From contig NZ_CALW02000008.1 in assembly GCF_000312565.1 (NCBI RefSeq), forward strand, positions 1-58,259: a stretch of 58,259 nt of DNA, given 5' to 3'. A program made the translations under genes and the position numbers. Positions within the stretch are counted from its first letter, which is position 1; every line of letters starts with the position of its first letter. This document shows positions 9,440 to 18,343 of the stretch, one piece after another. The notes below the pieces were generated by a model that saw only the letters and a list, made by a program, of their open reading frames with translations, made no database searches and had not been told where the DNA came from. The DNA is from Bartonella rattaustraliani AUST/NH4 (GTDB lineage Bacteria > Pseudomonadota > Alphaproteobacteria > Rhizobiales > Rhizobiaceae).

Positions 9440-10330
9440 ATGTATGAAAAAGCATATTTTATAGGAGCTCATGCTTACTCTGCACCTGTTGTAGAACCAG
9501 GGCTTTATCTCGTGGCAACGCCTATTGGAAACCTTGCAGATATCACTCTTCGTGCTTTGCAGGTGCTTGCAGGTGTGGATATTTTGGCATGTGAGGATAC
9601 ACGTGTGACGCGTGTTTTGTTGGAACGCTATGGTATTGAGAAAAAACCTTTTCTTTATCATGAATATAATGCACAAAAGGCGGGTCCCAAATTATTAGCA
9701 GCTTTGGCAGAAAATAAAAGTGTGGCACTTGTCTCAGATGCTGGGACACCGCTTATTTCTGATCCTGGATTTCGTTTGGTAGAAGAAGCACGCAAAGCAG
9801 CTTACAAAATTATTCCGATTCCGGGTGCCTCGGCTCTTTTAGCTGCTCTTGTTGCAACGGGCTTGCCTACCGATAGCTTTTTTTTTGCGGGTTTTTTAAA
9901 TGCACGCAAAGCGCAACGTCAAAAGAGATTGGAACAATTAAAAACGATCCCTGCGACGTTGGTTTTTTATGAATCGCCCCATCGTCTTGTTGAAACTTTA
10001 CACGATATGGTCTCACTTTTTTCGGCTGATCGTCCTGCAGCCATTTGTCGTGAATTAACAAAAAAGTTTGAAACAGTGGATGTTTCCAATTTAGGGAGTT
10101 TGTTTGAAAATTATAGGAAACAGGCACGTATTCGTGGAGAAATTGTTATCCTTGTTGGGGAGACTGTTTCTTCTTTGTCTGTGGTGAGCGATCAAGAAAT
10201 TGATAAAATGTTATTAGAATTGGCACGTACGCATTCTGCTTCTAAGGCGGCGATTTTATTGGCAAAGAAAACAGGTTTAAAAAAGCAAGTGCTTTTTCAG
10301 CGGTTGAATTGTTTGAAGGATATGTTGTAA
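9440..10330 (+). CDS. rsmI: 16S rRNA (cytidine(1402)-2'-O)-methyltransferase RsmI
   Basis: RsmI 2'-O-methylates C1402 in the decoding centre of 16S rRNA using AdoMet. The 296-residue protein carries the tetrapyrrole-methylase-fold signatures YLVATPIGNLADITLRAL (about 23-40), CEDTRVTRVLL and SDAGTPLISDPGF, then PGASALLAALVATGLPTD. Length is normal. The ATG at 9440 follows GAGAAAGG with short spacing. yraN starts 19 bp downstream, a pairing seen across many proteobacteria. Confidence 0.95.
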   Translation: MYEKAYFIGAHAYSAPVVEPGLYLVATPIGNLADITLRALQVLAGVDILACEDTRVTRVLLERYGIEKKPFLYHEYNAQKAGPKLLAALAENKSVALVSDAGTPLISDPGFRLVEEARKAAYKIIPIPGASALLAALVATGLPTDSFFFAGFLNARKAQRQKRLEQLKTIPATLVFYESPHRLVETLHDMVSLFSADRPAAICRELTKKFETVDVSNLGSLFENYRKQARIRGEIVILVGETVSSLSVVSDQEIDKMLLELARTHSASKAAILLAKKTGLKKQVLFQRLNCLKDML

Positions 10331-10349
10331 AGTTTTAAGAGGAGGATTG

Positions 10350-10718
10350 ATGCAAAAAGCGCGGAGACAAAAGGCTTTTTATTTAGGTATTCGTGCAGAA
10401 AAATGGGCTGCTTGGTGGTTGCGGTTCAAGGGATTTCACATTGCTGAAACTCGTTTTAAAACAAAGTGTGGTGAAATTGATCTTATTGCGCGGCGTGGAA
10501 ATCTTGTTTTAATCGTTGAGGTAAAAGCACGTTCAACATTGGAGGAAGCAATGGCTGCTGTTTCTTGGGCAAATGAGAAGCGCATTGAGGCGGCGGCTGA
10601 TATTTGGTTGGCACGGCAAAGAGATTATTCTCTTTTATGTGTACGCTTTGATTTGATAGCGATTTTACCCTGGCGTTTACCGCAGCATATTCCCGCTTTT
10701 TTTACATCACATAAATGA
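10350..10718 (+). CDS. yraN: UPF0102/YraN-family protein, predicted nuclease fold
   Basis: A 122-residue protein of the YraN family, whose fold resembles Holliday-junction resolvase-type nucleases; its role is not established. The hallmark residues are visible: GEIDLIARRG around residue 40 and VEVKAR around residue 55, giving the E-D-ExK arrangement of this fold. An upstream TTG at 10347 is in frame, but the adjacent ATG at 10350 has GAGGAGG upstream and is the better start. It is probably cotranscribed with rsmI. Confidence 0.88.
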   Translation: MQKARRQKAFYLGIRAEKWAAWWLRFKGFHIAETRFKTKCGEIDLIARRGNLVLIVEVKARSTLEEAMAAVSWANEKRIEAAADIWLARQRDYSLLCVRFDLIAILPWRLPQHIPAFFTSHK

Positions 10719-10777
10719 AAATTTCTATAGGGTTTTTGCTATGCTAAAAAATATCTCGTTATGATGAGCATAGGGGG

Positions 10778-10918
10778 ATGAAAACTGTGTGCTATTTTAA
10801 ACGCTATGAGATGCAAAATATGGACGATTATGAAAAATTTGCAACGGGCTTATTGATTGTTTTGGGAGCGTTGATTATTGGTGGCATTAATGGCAATGCG
10901 TATTGTGCTCGTAAATAA
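10778..10918 (+). CDS. Possible 46-residue single-span membrane peptide
   Basis: An open frame from ATG 10778 to TAA 10916-10918 encodes a short basic N-terminus followed by FATGLLIVLGALIIGGI, a clear hydrophobic span, and ends AYCARK. Internal in-frame ATGs at 10811 and 10820 are alternative starts. A G-rich AGGGGG lies directly against the first ATG, too close to be a good ribosome binding site. It follows yraN by 59 bp. The composition looks like a real transmembrane peptide but no family is recognised. Confidence 0.35.
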   Translation: MKTVCYFKRYEMQNMDDYEKFATGLLIVLGALIIGGINGNAYCARK

Positions 10919-10932
10919 GCCAGATTTTTTTA

Positions 10933-10970
10933 TTTGCATTATTGGTTACTGTTTGCATTATTGGTTACTG
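10933..10970. repeat. Two tandem copies of a 19-bp sequence
   Basis: TTTGCATTATTGGTTACTG occurs at 10933-10951 and again, identical, at 10952-10970. It is most simply a recent slippage duplication in the spacer before the ProC-like gene. Confidence 0.9.
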
Positions 10971-11128
10971 TTGTTGAGTGGTTTTCTGCTTTTGCGGTTT
11001 TTTTGATAAACGTTTCTTTGGGATTGATGATTCTTGCGAGGTTGTGTGTTTCTGTTTTAAGGAGTGTGTGAGTTAAAAGGCGTGAAATGCGGATTGGATT
11101 TTTTAAGTGATGAGAGCAAGGAGTAAAA

Positions 11129-11920
11129 ATGAAAATTGGTTTTTTGGGAACAGGTACAATTAGTGCTTCAATGGTTGAGGGGTTAATAAAGAATGCTTTT
11201 GATGTTCCATCAATGATTATTTCACCACGTAATGCGCAAATTGCAGAACGTCTTTCGCAGAAATATGATAAGGTTATCGTTGCTGAGAACAATCAAAAAT
11301 TGCTTGATCATAGTGATTGTGTTTTTCTTTGCTTACCAAATCAAACGGCAGAAGAGGTTTTGCGTCCTCTTCATTTTCGTTCAGAACAGCTTGTTGTTTC
11401 TGTGTTGGCAATGGCAAAAGCAGCAGAAGTTGAAGAGTGGATCAACCATAAGGTTTATCGCGCTGTTCCACTTCCCTTTGTGGCAGAGGGTAAAAATTTG
11501 ACCCCCATTTATCCAGATCATCCATTTTTACGCAGTGTATTTGATGCTTTGGGGGGAACATTGGTGTTGGAGGCGGAAGATCAGTTTAATCTTTTCATGA
11601 CAGCTGGTTCGCTTATGGGGGTTTATTTTAATTTTATAGAAACAGCGCATCAATGGTTTGTAACACAGGGGCTAAAAAAACAGCAATCGGCAGATTTTCT
11701 TGCCATGATGTTTGGAAATCTTACGGATGAAATGCGCAAAATTGCAGCAGTAAATTGTTCCGAAACGCTTGATTTTGCACGGCTTGAGAAAGAGTTTTCA
11801 ACAAAGGGGGGGACAAATGAACTTTTATCATATTGTTTTTCTCATCAAGGAGGACAAAAGGCTTTAATCATGGCTCTTGATATGACTTTGCAAAAAGTGA
11901 ATGCGTCATCTCAAAAATAA
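11129..11920 (+). CDS. Pyrroline-5-carboxylate reductase-like protein
   Basis: The 263-residue protein has the ProC layout: an N-terminal NADP Rossmann domain starting KIGFLGTGTISASMVEGL (residues 2-19), VFLCLPNQTAEEVL where ProC has its V-x-KP-Q segment, VYRAVPLPFVAEG where ProC has R-x-MPN-P, and a C-terminal helical domain with FSTKGGTNELL in place of the usual SPGGTT. The key MPN and SPGGTT motifs are altered, so it may be a diverged paralogue that does not make proline. The ATG at 11129 has AAGGAG six bases upstream. Confidence 0.75.
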   Translation: MKIGFLGTGTISASMVEGLIKNAFDVPSMIISPRNAQIAERLSQKYDKVIVAENNQKLLDHSDCVFLCLPNQTAEEVLRPLHFRSEQLVVSVLAMAKAAEVEEWINHKVYRAVPLPFVAEGKNLTPIYPDHPFLRSVFDALGGTLVLEAEDQFNLFMTAGSLMGVYFNFIETAHQWFVTQGLKKQQSADFLAMMFGNLTDEMRKIAAVNCSETLDFARLEKEFSTKGGTNELLSYCFSHQGGQKALIMALDMTLQKVNASSQK

Positions 11921-12689
11921 GTCACAAAACTGATTTTGTAAGGATAATTTATCATTTTGTATATTGAATGAGGCTTTAAATATATTATACGCTATCCTTG
12001 ATATCTATCCTACTTCTCGTGCAATTTTAAAGCCATTCTCACAAGTGAGGGGTGATGCGTATAAATTCGTTTGAGGAAGGCACTATGCCTTTTAACCGAT
12101 GGTTTCATTGCAACAACTGCTGTGATATTTTGGGTTGGTAAAGAAAATGATAACGCTTGCTTGAATCTTACAGAGGGAAATAGAGTGTGTGCGGTGAGGT
12201 TTACAGTATGGCTTTTACGGTTGCATTGTAAAATGGACGTTTATGAGTCATAGGAGATATTTCTTTAAAGGTGTGCGTGGATGAGCGATGGAATGTTATT
12301 TTGTGTTTTGTAATGTGTACAATATATTGATTTATAATGATTGATTTGTTGTTATCGCGTTTGAAACATAATCCTGAATATTGTAAAATTCTCTCATTTC
12401 AAACTTCTCTATATTGAATCAATTTTATTCACTCAGCTTTACACTATTAGCGGGATGGGTATGAGGTAAAAATGACAGAGGAAAGGAGGAAAAATGCCTC
12501 TTATGAATCGTCTTAATGCAAGAGCTGTCGCAACATTGGGTGCTAGTAAATATAATGATGGTGCCGGCTTGTACACTTTATAAGTGGGTGCGTTTTCGTT
12601 ATGAAAAGAGCTCTGCAGATTGATGATGTAAGATAGGATTTTGATCTCAATGAGGTACTTTATCATTGATTATATTGGTTTCAATTTTA
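11921..12689. other. Gene-free spacer holding integrase scar B
   Basis: No intact gene between the ProC-like gene and the etfD duplicate. An open frame at 12071-12253 has no recognisable product. The second half is integrase scar B, listed separately. Confidence 0.55.
12306..12583 (+). mobile_element. Integrase scar B: upstream block plus first 29 codons
   Basis: After the conserved upstream block (TTGATTTATAATG, AATATTGTAAAATTCTCTC, TTGAATCAATTTTATTCA, and a GAGGAAAGGAGG ribosome-binding stretch) an ATG at 12494 opens a 29-residue frame starting MPLMNRLNARAVATLGA and ending NDGAGLYTL before a stop. These residues equal the N-terminus of the longer integrase remnant at 20690-21115. The rest of the integrase is absent, so the junction lies within codon ~30. 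Confidence 0.8.
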
Positions 12690-13205
12690 ATGGAATACAA
12701 TAAGGCGGTATATCAAGATAAATTGGTCCTTTATTATTTTGCGGGTAGGCACCATTGATATTTGGATTGAGATCTTTAATATCGCAGGTTTTACAATGTA
12801 TGCAGTTTGAAGCATTGATAACATAAATTTCGTAATTGTTATTTTCTAGCCATTCATAGACAGCTACAGGACAATAGCGTGCAGAAGGTTCTCCATAAAT
12901 AGCATATTCAGAGCTTTTTTGTTTGTCCAATGAGGTTATTTTTAAATGGCATGGTTGATTTTCTTCATGGTGCGTATTGGAAAGTGCGACACTGGAGAGA
13001 TGATCAAAGGTTACAATACCATCTGGTTTTGAGTAAGAAATGGGTTCAAAATTTTCTGCTGGCGCAAGATATTCATAATCTGCTTTTCCATGGGGGAGTG
13101 TTTTAAATAAGGAAGATCTGAAAAGCTATGGCTACCGTAGATCAAAGCCGGAAAATCTCACTCCATATTTTGCTCAGAGTGGTTTGGTATTGCGTATTTT
13201 AAGCT
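12690..13205 (-). pseudogene. Decayed tandem copy of the etfD 3' end
   Basis: About 515 bp duplicate the 3' part of etfD (compare 13285-13798). The end nearest the intact gene matches the PLW-AKYG region; the other end encodes SEYAIYGEPSARYCPVAVYEWL and ASNCIHCKTCDIKDLNPN, the Fe-S domain, with substitutions. It contains indels and stops, for example the loss of sequence around 13105-13135, and lacks the first two thirds of the gene, so it cannot make ETF dehydrogenase. The stretch 12670-12930 remains open and could in principle yield a short ferredoxin-like fragment. It has no obvious promoter or start. Confidence 0.88.
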
Positions 13206-13206
13206 T

Positions 13207-13260
13207 TATGGCATGGTTGGATTTTTTTCACGGTACATAAGAGAAGGTGGGATACTGTGG
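13207..13260 (-). repeat. Third, short copy of an etfD 3' segment
   Basis: TGGCATGGTTGGATTTTTTT followed by CACGGTACATAAGAGAAGG resembles the segment at about 13522-13575 in intact etfD (TGGCATGGTTGATTTTCTTC, then ATGGTGCGTATTGGAAAG) and its copy near 12945. It is more diverged than the long copy, which suggests more than one duplication or rearrangement at this gene end. Confidence 0.55.
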
Positions 13261-13280
13261 TGTTTTTAGTGGAATAATGA

Positions 13281-14942
13281 TTACATGTTAAGATAAAGTG
13301 GTCCGTCACTTCCTTGCGGGCAGGTCCAATTGATATTTTGGTTAGGATCTTTAATGTCGCAGGTTTTACAATGTATGCAGTTTGAAGCATTGATAACATA
13401 AGTTTCGTGATTATTATTTTCTAGCCACTCATAGACAGCGGCAGGACAATAGCGTGCAGAAGGTCCTCCATAAATAGCATATTCAGAGTCTTTTTGTTTT
13501 TCCAATGAGGTTATTTTTAAATGGCATGGTTGATTTTCTTCATGGTGCGTATTGGAAAGTGCGACACTGGAGAGACGATCAAAGGTTATAACACCATCTG
13601 GTTTTGGGTAAGAAATGGGTTCAAAATTTTCTGCTGGTGCAAGACATTCATAATCTGCTTTTCCATGGGGGAGTGTTTTAAATAATGAAAATCCGAAAAG
13701 CTGTTGCCACCATAGATCAAAGCCGGCAAGCGTTACACCGTATTTTGTTCCATATTTTGCCCAGAGTGGTTTGGCATTGCGTACTTTATAAAGATCTTTG
13801 CCAATAGGCCCTTTTCTCCACTGTTTTTCTATTTCGTTGACTTCATCATGGGCACGACCCTCTGCAAGAGCCGCAGCGATTTTATCGGCTGCTAATATAC
13901 CAGATAAAATGGCATTGTGTGATCCTTTAATCCGTGGAACATTCACAAAACCGGCAGAACAGCCGATGAGTGCACCGCCGGGAAAGGTGAGTTTTGGCAC
14001 AGATTGCCAACCGCCTTCGTTGAGAGCACGCGCACCATAGGAAAGACGCTTTGCTCCTTGGAAGATTTCATGGAGTTTGGGATGTGTTTTAAAACGTTGA
14101 AATTCTTCAAAGGGAGAGAGATAAGGATTTTTATAATCTAAATGCACAACAAAACCGACAGAAATTAAATTGTTTTCCTGATGATAAAGAAAACCTCCAC
14201 CGCCGGTATCATTGTCTAAGGGCCAACCGGTGAAATGTTGTACTAATCCCTGTTTATGTTTTTGAGGATCAATTTCCCAGAGCTCTTTGAAGCCAAGTCC
14301 AAATTTTTGTGGTTCACGATTTTTGCTCAGATCAAACCTTTGTATGAGCTGTTTTGCAATGGATCCACGCGCGCCTTCCGCAATGAGCGTGTATTTTGCC
14401 AATAACGCCATACCAGGCATATAATTTTTCCCCAGAGTTCCATCTTTGTTTAGTCCCATATCACCTGTGAGAACGCCAATAATGGCTCCGTTATTGTTCT
14501 CGATAGTTTCCGATATAGCAAAGCCAGAATAAATTTCAACGCCGAGTTCTTCGGCTTTTTTGCTCAACCAACGGCAAACACTTCCAAGTGAAACAATGTA
14601 GCATCCATCATTTGATAAGGTTTTTGGGTGAAAAATATGCGGGAATAAGGTGGCGCGTTTTGGCTTTAGAAAAAAAAACTGATTTCTAGTGACAGGTGTT
14701 GTGAAGGGATGATCTTGTTCATTTTTCCATTCTGGCAAGAGAGCATCAATGCCGATGGGATCAACAATCGCACCAGAGAGAATATGGGCACCAATTTCAG
14801 CACTTTTTTCAACGATTGTGATAGAAAGTTTAGGGTTAATCTGTTTAAGACGAATTGCAGCAGAAAGTCCTGCCGGTCCTGCTCCGACAATGACTATGTC
14901 AAATTCCATTGTTTCACGTTGGTGATGCAAAGGTGCATTCAT
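13281..14942 (-). CDS. etfD: Electron transfer flavoprotein-ubiquinone oxidoreductase
   Basis: This inner-membrane-associated FAD/4Fe-4S enzyme passes electrons from reduced electron transfer flavoprotein to ubiquinone. The 553-residue protein has the FAD-binding GAGPAGLSAAIRLK near residue 21, the middle domain with GFGLGFKELWEI and GGGFLYHQENN, GCSAGFVNVPRIKGSHNA, and a C-terminal 4Fe-4S domain with cysteines in ARYCPAAVYEW and NCIHCKTCDIKDP then TCPQG. Length is typical. The ATG at 14942 lies 3 bp after the etfA stop. Downstream lies a decayed copy of its own 3' end. Confidence 0.95.
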   Translation of the reverse strand: MNAPLHHQRETMEFDIVIVGAGPAGLSAAIRLKQINPKLSITIVEKSAEIGAHILSGAIVDPIGIDALLPEWKNEQDHPFTTPVTRNQFFFLKPKRATLFPHIFHPKTLSNDGCYIVSLGSVCRWLSKKAEELGVEIYSGFAISETIENNNGAIIGVLTGDMGLNKDGTLGKNYMPGMALLAKYTLIAEGARGSIAKQLIQRFDLSKNREPQKFGLGFKELWEIDPQKHKQGLVQHFTGWPLDNDTGGGGFLYHQENNLISVGFVVHLDYKNPYLSPFEEFQRFKTHPKLHEIFQGAKRLSYGARALNEGGWQSVPKLTFPGGALIGCSAGFVNVPRIKGSHNAILSGILAADKIAAALAEGRAHDEVNEIEKQWRKGPIGKDLYKVRNAKPLWAKYGTKYGVTLAGFDLWWQQLFGFSLFKTLPHGKADYECLAPAENFEPISYPKPDGVITFDRLSSVALSNTHHEENQPCHLKITSLEKQKDSEYAIYGGPSARYCPAAVYEWLENNNHETYVINASNCIHCKTCDIKDPNQNINWTCPQGSDGPLYLNM

Positions 14943-14945
14943 GGC

Positions 14946-15866
14946 TTATAAAGCTTTCTCCAGCTCTGGAATAATTTGATGAAGATCACCGACAAGAGCA
15001 TAATCAGCAATTTGCATAATGGGGGCGTCTTCATCTTTATTAATGGCGACAATAATTTGTGCATCCATGATACCGGCTAAATGCTGAATTGCACCGGAAA
15101 TGCCGACAGCAATATAGAGTTCAGGGGCAACGATTTTGCCTGTTTGACCTATTTGCCAATCATTTGGGGCATAGCCGGCGTCAACGGCGGCACGGCTGGC
15201 ACCTAAAGCTGCTTCTAGTTTGTTTGCAAGAGGAAGAAGCAATGCCATAAACTGTTCTTGTGAACCAAGACCACGTCCACCTGATATGATAACACGTGCA
15301 GAGGTCAGGTCAGGACGATCGCTTTTATGGGCGTCTGCTTTTATAAAAGAAGAAAGATTTGGGTTGGGTGCTGGTGTTATTGTTTTAATGGGAGCCGTGG
15401 TATTTTGGAAGGGCGTTGATATAAAAGAAGCAGTACGAACTGTTATAACTTTTTGATAATCATTGGTGCGTACAGTTTCAAGGGCATTTCCTGCATAAAT
15501 TGGTCGCTTAAAGGTATCGGGTGCAAGGACGGCGATAATGTCTGAAACTTGCATCAGATCAAGAAGAGCAGCGACACGTGGCATTATATTTTTACCAGTG
15601 TTGGTAGAGGCAGCCATGATCACATCATAATCATTTGCTAATTGGATAATTGTGTTTGCTGTCGGCTCAGCGAGTTGATGTTCTAAGTAGTCAGCCTCAG
15701 CAACAAGGATTTGTCGCACACCGGTGAGTTTGGCACATTTTTCGGCAAGTTCTTGAACTTTTGTTCCACAAACTAAAATATCAATATTATCATTGATTTC
15801 ACGGGCTGCGGTGAGCGCTTTTGCAGTTTCTTCAGTATTGTGTTCGGCTAATAAAAGAATTGCCAT
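14946..15866 (-). CDS. etfA: Electron transfer flavoprotein, alpha subunit
   Basis: The 306-residue FAD-binding subunit of the soluble ETF dimer, which collects electrons from acyl-CoA and other dehydrogenases. The C-terminal FAD domain shows VISGGRGLGSQEQF near residue 192, YAPNDWQIGQTGKIVAPELYIA, the GISGAIQHLAGI loop and NKDEDAPIMQIADYALVGD, all diagnostic. The ATG at 15866 has AAGGA upstream. It lies 68 bp after etfB and just before etfD, so all three genes form one functional unit. Confidence 0.96.
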   Translation of the reverse strand: MAILLLAEHNTEETAKALTAAREINDNIDILVCGTKVQELAEKCAKLTGVRQILVAEADYLEHQLAEPTANTIIQLANDYDVIMAASTNTGKNIMPRVAALLDLMQVSDIIAVLAPDTFKRPIYAGNALETVRTNDYQKVITVRTASFISTPFQNTTAPIKTITPAPNPNLSSFIKADAHKSDRPDLTSARVIISGGRGLGSQEQFMALLLPLANKLEAALGASRAAVDAGYAPNDWQIGQTGKIVAPELYIAVGISGAIQHLAGIMDAQIIVAINKDEDAPIMQIADYALVGDLHQIIPELEKAL

Positions 15867-15934
15867 CCGTTTTTATCCTTTTATGCATTATTTCTTTATG
15901 GTCTATATTTTTTTACGATTCATGGGCTATCAAA

Positions 15935-16681
15935 CTAAATGCGATTTATTTGTTTTAGTGCATTGATAAGTTCTGTGACATTTTCTACTCTCACACCGGA
16001 TGGACGCGGTTTGGGCTCTTCAACACTAAGAACGGTTAAACGCGGTTTTGTTTCCACACCAAGATCAGCAAGAGCTTTTTGTTCAATGGTTTTCTTTCTT
16101 GCTTTCATAATATTGGGCAAAGAAGTATAGCGCGGTTCATTTAACCGCAGATCAGCCGTCATAACGATGGGGAGTGGTAGAGAAAGGGTTTGTGTACCAT
16201 CATCACTTTCGCGGGTAACAGTTGCGTGTCCATTTTCTATGTGCAGGTGGGAGGTAAAAGTTGCTTGCCCCCAACCAAGAAGGCCTGCGAGCATTTGTCC
16301 GGTTTGGTTGCACTCATCATCAATGGCTTGTTTTCCTAAAAAGACCATATCCGGTTTTTCTTCATGAACAATGACTTTGAGAATTTTAGCTACTGTTAAG
16401 GGTTCAAGCGTTTGCTCTGTGGTTACAAGGATGGCACGATCTGCACCCATTGCAAGCCCTGTTCGTAGAGTTTCTTGTGCAGATTCTGGCCCAATGGAAA
16501 CAAGAACGATCTCTAAAATTTTTCCGGATTCTTTCTGGCGGATTGCTTCTTCTATGGCAATTTCGTCAAAAGGATTCATAGACATCTTTACATGGGATAG
16601 ATCAACGCCTGTGCTATCGGGTTTGACGCGTATCTTGATATTATAATCAACAACACGTTTGACAGCGACAATTATTTTCAT
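15935..16681 (-). CDS. etfB: Electron transfer flavoprotein, beta subunit
   Basis: The AMP-binding partner of EtfA, 248 residues from the chosen start. It begins [19 protein letters not shown], contains [38 protein letters not shown] and the C-terminal MKARKKTIE segment, all typical. A longer open frame starts at 16711, but the ATG at 16681 matches the family N-terminus and has AAAGAGGA upstream. It leads the etfB-etfA-etfD group. Confidence 0.96.
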   Translation of the reverse strand: MKIIVAVKRVVDYNIKIRVKPDSTGVDLSHVKMSMNPFDEIAIEEAIRQKESGKILEIVLVSIGPESAQETLRTGLAMGADRAILVTTEQTLEPLTVAKILKVIVHEEKPDMVFLGKQAIDDECNQTGQMLAGLLGWGQATFTSHLHIENGHATVTRESDDGTQTLSLPLPIVMTADLRLNEPRYTSLPNIMKARKKTIEQKALADLGVETKPRLTVLSVEEPKPRPSGVRVENVTELINALKQINRI

Positions 16682-17335
16682 AATGATCCTCTTTAGGTTA
16701 TACGACCGCAAGTTTATAGCAATAAGTATAAGAAACCAAATTGTTTAGAACGGAATCTCACTCATCTCATTGGTTTTTTCATTATACGAACTTTCTTAAA
16801 TTTGCTGGTATTTTTTTATCATTGTTGTTTATCTCTCTTTTGTTTTGTATTCGCTTTGCATCATTGCTACCTTCATTTGAAGAAAAAGTAAAAAAGAATG
16901 ACTATTCATTGCAAATGAATGTTTTTGTTATCGTTTGTAAAACAGTTTTAAAAGAACTTAAAAGAAAAGGGGTAGAGAATGGTAAAGTCTCCCAACAAAG
17001 CACAATGAATATATTCTTTTTTTGTTCCACATATGCTGTTTATAATAGGTCTATAGCTGTGTCATGATGAAGTTAATGGTTTTTTAATGAAAAATATCTT
17101 TGTAATGGTCAAGTTTTTCGCTTTGTTATGACAGATGAGAAAAATGGGAAGATGATTTTTCAATTTAAATTTTGATACTAAACAAATATCACTCTTTAAA
17201 ACATTTTTTGTACAAAGTTTGGGTAATTCTTAAAGCTCTATTTACTAAAAGAGAGCATAATTTTTGCTTAATTGATGCGATTCTTGACAAAAAATGCAGC
17301 ATAGTTTTGGTGAATATCATGAGGGGTAACCGTTT
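16682..17335. other. Gene-free divergent spacer upstream of etfB
   Basis: About 650 bp. A TTG-initiated frame at 16741-17067 contains a hydrophobic stretch, but has no ribosome binding site and no recognisable family, so it is not called. A TTGACA at 17285-17290 lies before the next gene but has no matching -10 at normal spacing. Confidence 0.5.
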
Positions 17336-18169
17336 GTGAGTATGAAGAGTCATCCTACAAAGCAGATGAGGCATGATAAATCTCCTTTTTTGGTTGTTGA
17401 AAAAAAGGAAAGTATAAATACTTCTGCTGAAGTGACAATGTCGGATATTGCTAAAAAATTACGCTCTGTTTACACACACATGCAGATGAAGAAACCGTCT
17501 TCTCATTTGACGTCGCAGCGTTTTGTACAAGAGAATTTAAAAGCTTATTTGGATGATATTAGTCGGGCAATTTTGGCGGAGCATTATCAACGTCGCCAAA
17601 AAGAAAAAAAACTTTTTGAACATTTAGAGCAGATTAAAGCGCTTATTCAAAAATTGCAAAGCGAAAAAAAAGGTCTGGAGAAAGCAAAAGTAACACAGAA
17701 TGTTGCGCGTTCAAAATCGCTTGATTCTGTGGTGCAGAGGCTTGCTCACATGACGGGTGAGGAAGAACAGAAACACTTCTCGCTTCAAAAGGAGAAAAAT
17801 TTTTCGAAACAAAACAGTGTGAATACTCTTCTGCACAATGTTAAAAATATGTCACAAAAAAAGGATGAAAGCTCTTTACCAACAGATGCTATAAAGCTTT
17901 CTTCAGAAGAAGTTTTGAAGTCTTTAGAGTCTAGTGTTACGAATGTGGAAAATTCTGTTATAGAAAAAAGGCATTCTGATATTCCAGCATGTGACCGTTC
18001 TTCTTCCTTAAATGCCAAGTTCTTAAACGCAAAGCCCCAGAGGAAGGGGACTTTATTACGTTATTTTGTTAAGAAATTCTTTACTTGTTTTTTAATCATT
18101 GCATTTATGGCAGCTATAGCGTTATGCTTTTACGGCTTTTTGAGAGGAGTTCGTTTCTTTAACTTCTGA
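17336..18169 (+). CDS. Hypothetical coiled-coil protein with C-terminal membrane anchor
   Basis: The family is not recognised. The 277-residue, Lys/Ser/Gln-rich protein has a predicted coiled coil at about residues 70-125 (AILAEHYQRRQKEKKLFEHL, then LIQKLQSEKKGLEKAK), a polar linker, and a single hydrophobic span near the C-terminus (about 252-270, FFTCFLIIAFMAAIALCFYG). It therefore looks like a tail-anchored inner-membrane protein with a cytoplasmic coiled-coil body. The GTG at 17336 has GAGGGG nine bases upstream; an ATG two codons later is an alternative. The next gene, a TauE exporter, is 174 bp downstream and not clearly linked. Confidence 0.7.
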   Translation: MSMKSHPTKQMRHDKSPFLVVEKKESINTSAEVTMSDIAKKLRSVYTHMQMKKPSSHLTSQRFVQENLKAYLDDISRAILAEHYQRRQKEKKLFEHLEQIKALIQKLQSEKKGLEKAKVTQNVARSKSLDSVVQRLAHMTGEEEQKHFSLQKEKNFSKQNSVNTLLHNVKNMSQKKDESSLPTDAIKLSSEEVLKSLESSVTNVENSVIEKRHSDIPACDRSSSLNAKFLNAKPQRKGTLLRYFVKKFFTCFLIIAFMAAIALCFYGFLRGVRFFNF

Positions 18170-18343
18170 GTGTGGCGGAATGAATGTGAAGTGTGCTGCG
18201 CATTCGTCATTTTACAAAGACAAATATGGTATTGAAGATAGATATGACATTTAAAATTGTCTTTTAAAACACACAGCAAGGATTATTGGAGAAGAAATTT
18301 CAAATTGTCTAAAAAACTCAAATTATTTTGAAAGTTCTGTTAA

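Noticed and set aside
16741-17067. 108-residue protein gene upstream of etfB
   Set aside because: TTG start, no ribosome binding site, no recognisable motif and composition like the surrounding non-coding DNA.
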